A stretch of 10,061 nt of DNA from the NCBI GenBank assembly GCA_028288545.1, contig JAQBNQ010000058.1:1-10061 (forward strand). The letters are read 5' to 3'. Origin of the DNA: Bacteroidota bacterium (GTDB taxonomy: Bacteria > Bacteroidota > Bacteroidia > Chitinophagales > LD1). How positions within the stretch are numbered: position 1 is the first letter of the stretch; each line of letters begins with the position of its first letter. This document shows, one piece after another, positions 1 to 5,882 of the stretch. The notes under the pieces were generated by a model. It made no database searches, had not been told where the DNA came from, and worked only from the letters and a program-made list of their open reading frames with translations. The translations under genes and the position numbers were made by a program.

Positions 1-1875
1 GTATACTACATTAAAACCGGTGCAGCTACATGGACTATAAAGAATGATTTAGATGGTGCTACAGGAGCTACAGGAGCTACGGGGGCTACTGGCGCAACCG
101 GTGCTGCCGGAACAAACGGCTCCAACGGAACAAACGGCGCAACTGGTGCAACTGGGGTAGCCGGAACAAATGGAACGAATGGTGCAACTGGAGCAGCTGG
201 TGCGGTAGGTGCAACCGGAGCAGTTGGAACCAATGGTACTAATGGAACAAATGGCACTAACGGTGCAACATGGCTTACAGGCATCGTTGCTCCCACCGGA
301 GGACAGGGCAGCATAAACGACTTATACCTTAATACTGCAACCGATATTTACTATGTTAAGACTGGTGCTGCAGTATGGACTCAAAAAAGTGATTTAGATG
401 GTGCAACCGGAGCAACCGGTCCCACAGGTGCAACGGGTCCAACCGGAGCGGGAACGACCGGAGCAACAGGGGCCACCGGCGCAGCTGGTTCAGCCGGCGC
501 GGCTGGTGCAACAGGCGCCACTGGTGCAACAGGAACCAATGGCGCAACCTGGCTTACAGGAACAGTAGCTCCAACAGGTGGACAAGGCAGTGTTAATGAC
601 CTATATCTCAATACTGCAACCAACACTTACTACCTTAAGACTAGTTCTACCGTATGGACGCTGAAAAATGATTTGAATGGTGCAACCGGATCAACAGGTG
701 CGACCGGTGCTGCTGGATCAACAGGTGCGACCGGATCTGCGGGGGTTCCCGGAGCCACTGGAGCAACAGGAGCAACAGGTGCTGCCGGTACTGGTGGTTG
801 GTCACTTACCGGTAACGCAACCACTTATACCAGTTTTCTCGGTACAACCAGTAATGCATCGCTTTACATGCGCACTAATAACGCGCAACGTATGATGATC
901 GATAGTTTAGGTAATGTAGGTATTGGAACAGTAACACCAACAACAGGCTTAAATGTTGTTTACAACAGCAATGGTAAAAACATCATTACTATACAAAATA
1001 CCAATGCCGCTGGTTTCAGTAGTATGGACTTTATCAGCAGCGGTGGCTCACTGGCTTCAACTTTTGGATATGCAAACACAAGCGTGGGGGGTATTTTTAG
1101 CGGAAGAGCTTATATGAATAGCTATGGAAACGACTTCGTTCTTACTAACAACTCAACGACTTACGCAATATTTATCCAGGGCTCATCAGGCAACGTAGGT
1201 ATCGGAACTAACAGTCCTGCTTATGACCTTGATGTTACAGGCAATGGCCACTATAGCGGAAACCTTATCGTTAGCGGTACAGGAGTAATTAGCGGAAGTG
1301 CAACCGTAGGTGGTGCTTTGGCAGTTACGGGCGCAGGTTCGATAGGCGGAACAATGACGGTAGGTGATTACACTCTTCCCGCAACTGACGGAACTGTTGG
1401 ACAGCAATTAACTACCGATGGCTCAGGCACAGTTGCCTGGAAGTCTGCCCCTATGATACAGGTTAGGCCTACATCAAATCCGGTTATTACAAGCACTACT
1501 TATACTGCGCTTGCTTTCGCTACAGATGATGTAGCCAGCGATAGAACGGTTTTAGACCACAGTACTACAACTAACAATTCCAGGATTTCTATTAAGGCAG
1601 GCGGATATTATCAAATTGGGTACCATGGTTACATAAGCAGTGGTAACAACAACCAATTCAACTTTAAAGTAGTTTACCATAATACGGGTGCTGGTACCGA
1701 TACCGATATTACCGGCAGTTTATTATCTACAGGCGATACGCAGATTAATGGCTTGTCCTCAACGTTTCTGGCCAACCTTCCGGCGGCCGGATACATCACA
1801 TTGCAGGCAAATGCCAGCGTAAGTGGTGGTAGCAGTTTAACTGTTGGGGACCTTACTTTTTGGGTTAGACAGTAA
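1..1875 (+). CDS. Collagen-like repeat surface protein with NVGIGT modules and C1q/TNF-like C-terminal head (5' partial)
   Basis: The frame is open from base 1 and ends at TAA 1873-1875, so the start and any signal peptide lie upstream. At least 624 residues are visible. Residues 19-90, 134-183 and 227-265 are Gly-X-Y collagen-like tracts rich in GAT, GAA and GTN triplets, separated by two copies of a 43-residue linker; the end of a third copy opens the window. Two NVGIGTxxP motifs follow (about residues 305 and 398), then a Gly/Ala/Val/Thr-rich stretch and a YTLPATDG...GQQLTTDGSG motif. The last roughly 140 residues (from about 485) alternate beta-strand and turn and end in a GDLTFWVRQ strand, as in C1q/TNF-like jelly-roll heads. 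Established: such proteins form trimeric stalk-and-head fibres. Inferred: an extracellular adhesin or phage-tail-fibre-like fibre. No type IX secretion C-terminal domain is apparent. The exact ligand and role cannot be told from sequence. Internal ATGs such as 673 are not the real start, because the reading frame and repeats continue upstream. Confidence 0.88.
   Translation, partial: VYYIKTGAATWTIKNDLDGATGATGATGATGATGAAGTNGSNGTNGATGATGVAGTNGTNGATGAAGAVGATGAVGTNGTNGTNGTNGATWLTGIVAPTGGQGSINDLYLNTATDIYYVKTGAAVWTQKSDLDGATGATGPTGATGPTGAGTTGATGATGAAGSAGAAGATGATGATGTNGATWLTGTVAPTGGQGSVNDLYLNTATNTYYLKTSSTVWTLKNDLNGATGSTGATGAAGSTGATGSAGVPGATGATGATGAAGTGGWSLTGNATTYTSFLGTTSNASLYMRTNNAQRMMIDSLGNVGIGTVTPTTGLNVVYNSNGKNIITIQNTNAAGFSSMDFISSGGSLASTFGYANTSVGGIFSGRAYMNSYGNDFVLTNNSTTYAIFIQGSSGNVGIGTNSPAYDLDVTGNGHYSGNLIVSGTGVISGSATVGGALAVTGAGSIGGTMTVGDYTLPATDGTVGQQLTTDGSGTVAWKSAPMIQVRPTSNPVITSTTYTALAFATDDVASDRTVLDHSTTTNNSRISIKAGGYYQIGYHGYISSGNNNQFNFKVVYHNTGAGTDTDITGSLLSTGDTQINGLSSTFLANLPAAGYITLQANASVSGGSSLTVGDLTFWVRQ
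55..270 (+). repeat. Collagen-like Gly-X-Y tract 1 (24 triplets)
   Basis: There are 24 uninterrupted nine-base units coding Gly-X-Y. Most are GAT, with a second theme of GTN (Gly-Thr-Asn) in the second half. Proline is absent from this block. Thr fills many Y positions, as is common in bacterial and phage collagens that lack proline hydroxylation. Glycine codons vary (GGT, GGA, GGC, GGG), so the DNA is less repetitive than the protein. Confidence 0.92.
271..399 (+). repeat. Collagen-interrupting linker module, copy 1 (43 residues)
   Basis: The module begins WLTG and contains APTGGQGS, NDLYLNTAT, YYVKTGAAVW and a closing DLD just before the next Gly. It matches the copy at 550-678 at 32 of 43 residues. 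The last 18 residues of a further copy occupy positions 1-54, so the module recurs at least three times. The pattern of GxP, DLYLNT, YxKxG and VWT before a new collagen tract is familiar from many bacterial and phage collagen-like proteins and probably forms a small beta-rich knob. Confidence 0.88.
400..549 (+). repeat. Collagen-like Gly-X-Y tract 2, with one interruption
   Basis: There are sixteen Gly-X-Y triplets plus one two-residue break (Gly-Ala then Gly, 445-450) after the fifth triplet. This is a G1G-type interruption of the triple helix. The tract includes two GPT triplets and ends GTN-GAT before the next WLTG linker. Confidence 0.9.
550..678 (+). repeat. Collagen-interrupting linker module, copy 2 (43 residues)
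   Basis: This is the same module as at 271-399 and has identical length. It starts WLTGTVAPTGGQGS and ends DLN before Gly. The 11 differences from copy 1 cluster in the second half (D/N, I/T, V/L, GAA/SST, Q/L, S/N, D/N), while the GGQGS and NDLYLNTAT core is conserved. This indicates module duplication followed by divergence. Confidence 0.88.
679..795 (+). repeat. Collagen-like Gly-X-Y tract 3
   Basis: Thirteen triplets, mostly GAT and GST with one GVP, lead directly into the non-collagenous GW... region that carries the NVGIGT modules. This is the last collagen tract before the C-terminal head. Confidence 0.9.
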
Positions 1876-1901
1876 GCGATACGCAATAAAATCTCAAAAA
1901 A

Positions 1902-1941
1902 CGGGATTAAGCTGTATAAGCTTAATCCCGATTTTGTTTTT
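1902..1941 (+). terminator. Rho-independent terminator after the collagen-like gene
   Basis: A perfect 12-bp stem (1902-1913 pairing with 1919-1930, arm CGGGATTAAGCT) encloses a 5-base loop, GTATA. It is followed by a T-rich run, TTTTGTTTTT, at 1932-1941. It begins 26 bases after the stop codon. An A-run on the left (1895-1901) would also provide a T-run on the other strand, so the hairpin could work in both directions. It separates the collagen-like gene from the fad gene. Confidence 0.9.
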
Positions 1942-2012
1942 GTGAAATGACCATCTTATAAATCTTCCAAGGTATCAGCGGAGGTGTTTATATTCACACA
2001 AAAATTATCCCG

Positions 2013-4139
2013 ATGGCAGAAATTGCAACTATCGAAAAGCGTAACGGCGTAGCTATTATCTGGTTAGACCAGCCTAATGAAAAGATCAATAAGGTCTCTT
2101 TGGATTTTGTGGCTGATATCGATAAAATCTTCCAGCAATTAGAAAATGACGGCGAGGTGAAGGCTGCGGTGCTTATTTCGAAAAAGAAAGATTTTATAGC
2201 TGGCGCCGATATAGAAATGTTTCAGAACGTAAAAAAGAAGGGCGACTTTATTGATTTTACCCGAAACGGCCATCAGTCGCTTTTCAAACTGGAGCGTTCT
2301 AAAAAGCCGGTCGTAGCTGCTGTGCACGGCGCCTGTCTTGGAGCAGGAACTGAAATTGCTTTGGCTTGTCATGCCCGTGTAGCCAGCGATGATCGTTCAA
2401 CCCATTTTGCCTTGCCCGAGGTAATGCTTGGCCTGTTACCCGGTGGTGGTGGCACCCAGCGTTTGCCGCGTTTGATTGGTATTCAGCGGGCGCTGGATAT
2501 AATGCTTACCGGAAAGAAAATTTACGCCGGCAAAGCAAAAAAAATGAATCTGGTAGATAAGGTAACAACAAAAGAAGCCCTTTTGAATGCTGCCATCGAA
2601 CTGGCTGTGCAACTTACAAAAGCACCTATTCAAAGAAAGGACAGCCGCACATTTTTAGAGAAATTGCTTGAGTCTAATTCTATTACCCGGGGTATTGTTT
2701 TTCGCAAGGCTAAGGAGATGGTGTTAAAGAAAACTTTAGGCAACTATCCCGCTCCCCTTAAAATACTCGAATGCGTTGAAATAGGCATGGAAGAAGGTAT
2801 TGACAAAGGTTTGGAAGCTGAGGCAACTAAGTTTGAAGAATTAATTCTTACTAACGAAAGCCGTCAGTTGATAAACATCTTCTTTAACATGACTGAGAAG
2901 AAAAAGAACCCTTATGAAGGTAAGGTGCCAATAAAGGAAGCAAATACCATTGCTATGATAGGGGCGGGATTTATGGGCGCCGGTATAACCCAGGTTTCTG
3001 TAATGGATGGCATTAATGTATTGCTCAAAGACGTTAAGGAGGAAACAATTGCTGCTGCCAAGCAGGGAATATGGAAAGATCTCTTTAAGAAGGTGCAGCG
3101 CAAAACTATGACTCAGCCCGAAGCTGAGGAGATACTTAACCGGGTAGAATCGAAACTTGATTATTCAGGTTTTGACAAGGTTGATATTATTGTTGAAGCG
3201 GTGTTTGAAGAAATTAAGCTGAAGCAAAAAATTGTTGCCGATTGCGAAGCCGCATCCAGGCCCGATTGTGTTTTTGCTTCCAACACTTCAGCGTTGCCCA
3301 TTTCGCACATAGCCGAAAAGGCGACAAGGCCTGAAAATATTATTGGAATGCACTACTTCTCACCAGTGCCTAAAATGCCTTTGCTTGAGATTATTAAAAC
3401 GCCAAAAACCGCCGATTGGGTTACAGCCGCTTGTTTTGAATTGGGGATACGCCAGGGCAAAACCTGTATTGTGGTAAATGACGGTCCGGGTTTTTATACC
3501 ACCAGGATATTGGCACCTTACATTAACGAATGTATGCTGTTGATTGAAGAGGGTTGCGATGCTGCGCAAATTGATAGAGCGATGAAAAAATGGGGATTTC
3601 CTGTAGGCCCTGTTGCTTTGCAGGATGAGGTGGGTATTGATATTGGTGCTCACATTATGACCAGCGACCTGGTTGAATTTGCAAAACAACGCGAGGGAGC
3701 CCGTATTAACGACAGTGTTGTAAAAATGTATAAAGACGGATATAGTGGGAAAAAGAATAAGCGCGGATTCTACAAATACGATGAGAAAGGTAAGAAGCGC
3801 GGTATAGATGAAAATATTTACAAATATTTTGGCAATCCATCACGTAAAGAGTTTGCACAGGAAACTATCCAGCATCGTATGGGTATGATGATGCTGAACG
3901 AGGCCCTTTATTGCATGGAGGAGGGAATCCTTGAAAGTGCAACCGATGGTGACGTTGGCGCCATTTTCGGTTTGGGATTTCCGCCATTTACAGGTGGCCC
4001 TTTCCGTTATATAGATCATGTAGGTGCCCACAAAGTAATTGCTTTAATGGACGACCTTACTGCAAAATACGGGGCAAGATTTAAACCGGCCAAAATTTTA
4101 AAAGAGATGGCTGCAAAAGGGGAGACGTTTTATAAATAG
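2013..4139 (+). CDS. fadJ: Bifunctional enoyl-CoA hydratase / 3-hydroxyacyl-CoA dehydrogenase (fatty acid oxidation alpha subunit, FadJ/FadB type)
   Basis: This 708-residue protein has the usual length and order for the family. The crotonase domain (about 1-200) has the oxyanion-hole segment FIAGADIEMF (61-70), HGACLGAG (105-112) and the two general acid/base glutamates, Glu114 (GTEIAL) and Glu136 (LPEVMLGLLPGGGGTQRLP). The NAD-binding Rossmann fold starts at about 312 with GAGFMG (317-322). SNTSALPI (423-430) and HYFSPV with His447 and Glu459 supply the dehydrogenase active site. GPGFYTTRIL (491-500) and two C-terminal helical dehydrogenase repeats follow. The enzyme hydrates trans-2-enoyl-CoA and oxidises the resulting L-3-hydroxyacyl-CoA with NAD in cytosolic beta-oxidation. 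No thiolase (FadA/FadI) adjoins it, so the third step must be encoded elsewhere. The ATG at 2013 gives the family-typical N-terminus. A GGAGGT at 1980-1985 is too far upstream to be its ribosome site. FadB and FadJ cannot be firmly separated here. Confidence 0.93.
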   Translation: MAEIATIEKRNGVAIIWLDQPNEKINKVSLDFVADIDKIFQQLENDGEVKAAVLISKKKDFIAGADIEMFQNVKKKGDFIDFTRNGHQSLFKLERSKKPVVAAVHGACLGAGTEIALACHARVASDDRSTHFALPEVMLGLLPGGGGTQRLPRLIGIQRALDIMLTGKKIYAGKAKKMNLVDKVTTKEALLNAAIELAVQLTKAPIQRKDSRTFLEKLLESNSITRGIVFRKAKEMVLKKTLGNYPAPLKILECVEIGMEEGIDKGLEAEATKFEELILTNESRQLINIFFNMTEKKKNPYEGKVPIKEANTIAMIGAGFMGAGITQVSVMDGINVLLKDVKEETIAAAKQGIWKDLFKKVQRKTMTQPEAEEILNRVESKLDYSGFDKVDIIVEAVFEEIKLKQKIVADCEAASRPDCVFASNTSALPISHIAEKATRPENIIGMHYFSPVPKMPLLEIIKTPKTADWVTAACFELGIRQGKTCIVVNDGPGFYTTRILAPYINECMLLIEEGCDAAQIDRAMKKWGFPVGPVALQDEVGIDIGAHIMTSDLVEFAKQREGARINDSVVKMYKDGYSGKKNKRGFYKYDEKGKKRGIDENIYKYFGNPSRKEFAQETIQHRMGMMMLNEALYCMEEGILESATDGDVGAIFGLGFPPFTGGPFRYIDHVGAHKVIALMDDLTAKYGARFKPAKILKEMAAKGETFYK

Positions 4140-4148
4140 ATGATCCGG

Positions 4149-4269
4149 GAAATACATAGCCACAGATTCACAGATTGAATACAGGTATTTATTTTGTAAA
4201 TTACTATTTGCTGCAGTGCATTATCCGTGAATCCCTGCCTGTCCGGCAGGCAGGTGTGGCCTGCATTTC
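4149..4269. repeat. Imperfect inverted repeat (about 27-bp arms) filling the fadJ-mnmD gap
   Basis: The left arm, 4149-4175, contains GCCACAGATTCACAGAT. The right arm is split into 4223-4233 (ATCCGTGAATC) and 4255-4269 (TGTGGC then C-TGCATTTC). If the 21-bp palindrome at 4234-4254 is removed, the core right arm pairs with the left arm at 16 of 17 positions. Pairing continues outward (GAAATACA with TGCATTTC, 7 of 8) after a one-base bulge. The centre (4176-4222) is AT-rich and unpaired. Arms with CACAGATTCACAGAT-like sequence recur as intergenic repeats in many bacterial genomes; that is recalled, not searched. It could be a MITE-like element or a strong 3' RNA hairpin of the fadJ transcript. 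There is no transposase or clear target duplication, and no T-run that would make it a standard terminator. Confidence 0.7.
4234..4254. repeat. 21-bp GC-rich palindrome nested in the right arm of the inverted repeat
   Basis: Perfect 8-bp arms (CCTGCCTG at 4234-4241 and CAGGCAGG at 4247-4254) enclose TCCGG. The palindrome lies precisely between ATCCGTGAATC and TGTGGC, which would otherwise form one continuous arm matching the left side. The motif resembles a short palindromic repeat often seen between genes in Bacteroidota and metagenomic genomes (recalled, not checked). It is much more GC-rich than the surrounding intergenic DNA. Confidence 0.8.
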
Positions 4270-4298
4270 AGTATTCTCATAAATAGCTAATTCATTTT

Positions 4299-4970
4299 GT
4301 GCAGATAATTACCACCAAAGACGGTAGCCACACGCTGTTCTCTGAGCAATTCAACGAGATATATCATTCTACACATGGTGCTATACAAGAATCCATGCAC
4401 GTTGCAATTGAAAGCGGTTATCGTTTTTTCTCATCTCAAAACCCGGATGGAGTACTTCGTATTTTTGAGGTTGGTTTTGGTACAGGCTTGAATGCTTTGC
4501 TTACCCTGATAGAAGCCTCAAAGCAAAACCGGAAGGTTGACTACGAAACAATTGAACTCTATCCGGTTTCCACCGATGTCCTGAAAGAACTGAACTACAC
4601 TGCCATTCTTGAAAATGAAAAATATCGCCCACCCTTTCACTCCATACATCTTAGTACCTGGAATGAGGAACATCAAATTACGCCTAACTTCAACTTTAAA
4701 AAAATCAAGGCTTCGCTTCCTGTCCAACAACTTTCAAACAACAACTTTCAACTCATTTATTTTGATGCATTTGCCCCACAAATTCAACCCGAAATGTGGA
4801 CGGTGGATGTAATGCGCAAAATGAATGATATTCTTGTTCCTGGTGGAATCCTTGTTACCTATTGTTCTAAAGTTGCGGTTCAAAAAACTTTAAAGGAAGC
4901 GGGTTTTTCTATTGAAAAACTTCCCGGTCCACCGGGCAAAAGGGAAATGCTACGCGCAATAAAGTTATAG
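4299..4970 (+). CDS. mnmD: tRNA 5-methylaminomethyl-2-thiouridine-forming methyltransferase, stand-alone MnmD
   Basis: The 223-residue protein matches the methyltransferase half of MnmC (DUF752/COG4121). It has an N-terminal TKDGSHTLFSEQFNEIYHSTHGA segment, and SAM-binding motif I (FEVGFGTGLNALLT) falls at 56-69. IELYPVS follows at about 85-91, the catalytic-region motif IYFDAFAP at 153-160, PEMWT at 164-168, and the C-terminal PGPPGKREMLRA at 209-220. It methylates 5-aminomethyl(-2-thio)uridine at wobble position 34 of certain tRNAs in the cytosol. The FAD-dependent MnmC2 oxidase domain of the enterobacterial fusion is absent, as in other stand-alone MnmD proteins, so the substrate must come from the MnmEG ammonium route or elsewhere. 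The start is GTG: an in-frame TAG at 4284-4286 blocks any upstream start, and the next ATG (Met33) would remove the conserved N-terminus. Its last 6 bases overlap the convergent lipoprotein gene. Confidence 0.88.
   Translation: MQIITTKDGSHTLFSEQFNEIYHSTHGAIQESMHVAIESGYRFFSSQNPDGVLRIFEVGFGTGLNALLTLIEASKQNRKVDYETIELYPVSTDVLKELNYTAILENEKYRPPFHSIHLSTWNEEHQITPNFNFKKIKASLPVQQLSNNNFQLIYFDAFAPQIQPEMWTVDVMRKMNDILVPGGILVTYCSKVAVQKTLKEAGFSIEKLPGPPGKREMLRAIKL
4915..4936 (-). terminator. Possible minus-strand terminator of the lipoprotein gene, inside mnmD
   Basis: Read on the minus strand, a 5-bp all-GC stem (CCCGG / CCGGG, 4923-4936) with a 4-base loop is followed by AAG and then TTTTT (4919-4915). It begins 28 bases after the minus-strand stop codon, a normal spacing. 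The stem is short and encodes the conserved PGPPG of MnmD, so it may be a by-product of coding. On the plus strand it has no T-run. Confidence 0.4.
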
Positions 4971-5750
4971 GTCCTTTCGGCGGAATTGATATCCAATGAC
5001 AGCACCCTTAATGAGGCGCCGCGAAGTTGAAGAACAGAATACCTCTTTTCCTTTTCGCCTGTAACGAATCAATACCGAAGTGTCCTCAGGGAACAAAGCT
5101 TTAATCTTGCCGAGGGAATCGTTGTCGAAGGTCATCGACAAAGCATATTCATCCTTGCCTCTTATTTTATCAACCAGTTTCCAAAAATTGCTGCTGCCTG
5201 TTTGCTCTACTTTTATGTCCTTAATGTTCTCTGCCTGCAAAGTAATTACATGCGACGATGGTTTTAAAGCTACCAGGGCAGAGTAACTTTCATCTCCTTC
5301 ATAAGTGTAAGGTACCCATTGAAACACCACATATTTGTCCACAAGGCTTGAATGAGCCAATATCCCATTAACACCACTTGTATCTTTGTTAGAACTAAAT
5401 CCCAACATAGAGGATTTATTGAAAGGATCGTGTGCGTTATGATATTGGCTTCGGTTAGGTTCCAATCGTTGAAACAAAGCACTTCGCTGATAACTTCTTA
5501 AGTATTTATCAATATCAATTCGCACAGTATCTGAAGTGCTCTCAACCAGCGCTTTTTGAGTTTTTACATAAGCAGCGGCAGTAAGTGAATCAGATAGCAG
5601 GTCAATTTCCGCCAGCAAGGGTAACATTTCTTCCGACTGATATGTCTCGGTGATCTCGAAGTTGATGTTTGAGGCCGGTTTGTTTTTTAAAGTACAACAT
5701 GCCAAAACCGGCAGCAATAAAACAAGTGGAAAGAAAAACTTTCTCTGCAT
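4965..5750 (-). CDS. Putative lipoprotein of unknown function
   Basis: The 261-residue protein is read from ATG (complement of 5748-5750) to TAA (complement of 4965-4967). It begins MQRKFFF, then a hydrophobic run and a lipobox ending VLAC-C (Cys18 or Cys19), so it should be a signal-peptidase-II lipoprotein. After residue 19 there are no other membrane segments. An alpha-helical stretch (about 40-70) is followed by a mixed alpha/beta body with VDKYVVFQWVPYTYEGDESYSALVALK (137-163) and a basic C-terminus (RRKGKEVF...RRLIKGAVIGYQFRRKDL). I recognise no domain or catalytic motif. The start is well supported because the signal peptide begins at it. It is transcribed away from addA and converges on mnmD, so it is probably monocistronic. 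An envelope role is inferred only from the lipobox. Confidence 0.8.
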   Translation of the reverse strand: MQRKFFFPLVLLLPVLACCTLKNKPASNINFEITETYQSEEMLPLLAEIDLLSDSLTAAAYVKTQKALVESTSDTVRIDIDKYLRSYQRSALFQRLEPNRSQYHNAHDPFNKSSMLGFSSNKDTSGVNGILAHSSLVDKYVVFQWVPYTYEGDESYSALVALKPSSHVITLQAENIKDIKVEQTGSSNFWKLVDKIRGKDEYALSMTFDNDSLGKIKALFPEDTSVLIRYRRKGKEVFCSSTSRRLIKGAVIGYQFRRKDL

Positions 5751-5832
5751 TTTTAGGATTATTTATGGGAAGATACTAAAAATATTTTTCAGGTATTACC
5801 CAAGTTATGATCCGGCTATGCTGATAACATAA

Positions 5833-5867
5833 TTTGTATTTCTACCTCGTATTTTGTAATTCGTACC
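5833..5867 (+). repeat. Short imperfect direct repeat in the divergent lipoprotein-addA intergenic region
   Basis: TTTGTATTTCTACC (5833-5846) recurs as TTTGTAATTCGTACC (5853-5867), with 13 of 15 aligned positions identical and a start-to-start spacing of 20 bases. It lies 16-50 bases before the addA start, in the 132-bp gap (5751-5882) that must hold promoters for both divergent genes. TATTTTG at 5850-5856 is one base short of the Bacteroidota -7 element TAnnTTTG. No -33 element lies at the usual spacing, so a promoter here is only suggested. The rest of the gap shows nothing definite. Confidence 0.4.
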
Positions 5868-5882
5868 GCCTATTTATGCGCC

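Noticed and set aside
55..795. A CRISPR-like or tandem DNA array
   Set aside because: The periodicity is nine bases, from Gly-X-Y codons with varied synonymous usage. There are no constant repeats with unique spacers.
6..824. Long Pro/Ala/Val-rich open frames on the minus strand opposite the collagen tracts
   Set aside because: They are the complement of Gly-X-Y codons (GGN-GCN-ACN gives repeated Val-Ala-Pro) and stay open because of base composition. The plus frame has clear domains before and after.
673..1875. A separate 400-residue gene starting at the ATG at 673
   Set aside because: The same frame is open from base 1 and the repeats continue across 673. The apparent start is an Asn/Met context inside an out-of-frame-looking linker, and the true gene extends upstream.
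1937..1964. A Bacteroidota-type promoter for fadJ (TTTTTG then TATAAATC)
   Set aside because: The spacing is about 14 bases rather than about 19, the second element lacks the TTTG end, and the first lies in the terminator T-run.
5770..5810. A promoter for the lipoprotein gene on the minus strand (TTGGGT, then TATTTTTA)
   Set aside because: The downstream element ends in A rather than G and the upstream match is only TTG. In such AT-rich DNA this is not above background.
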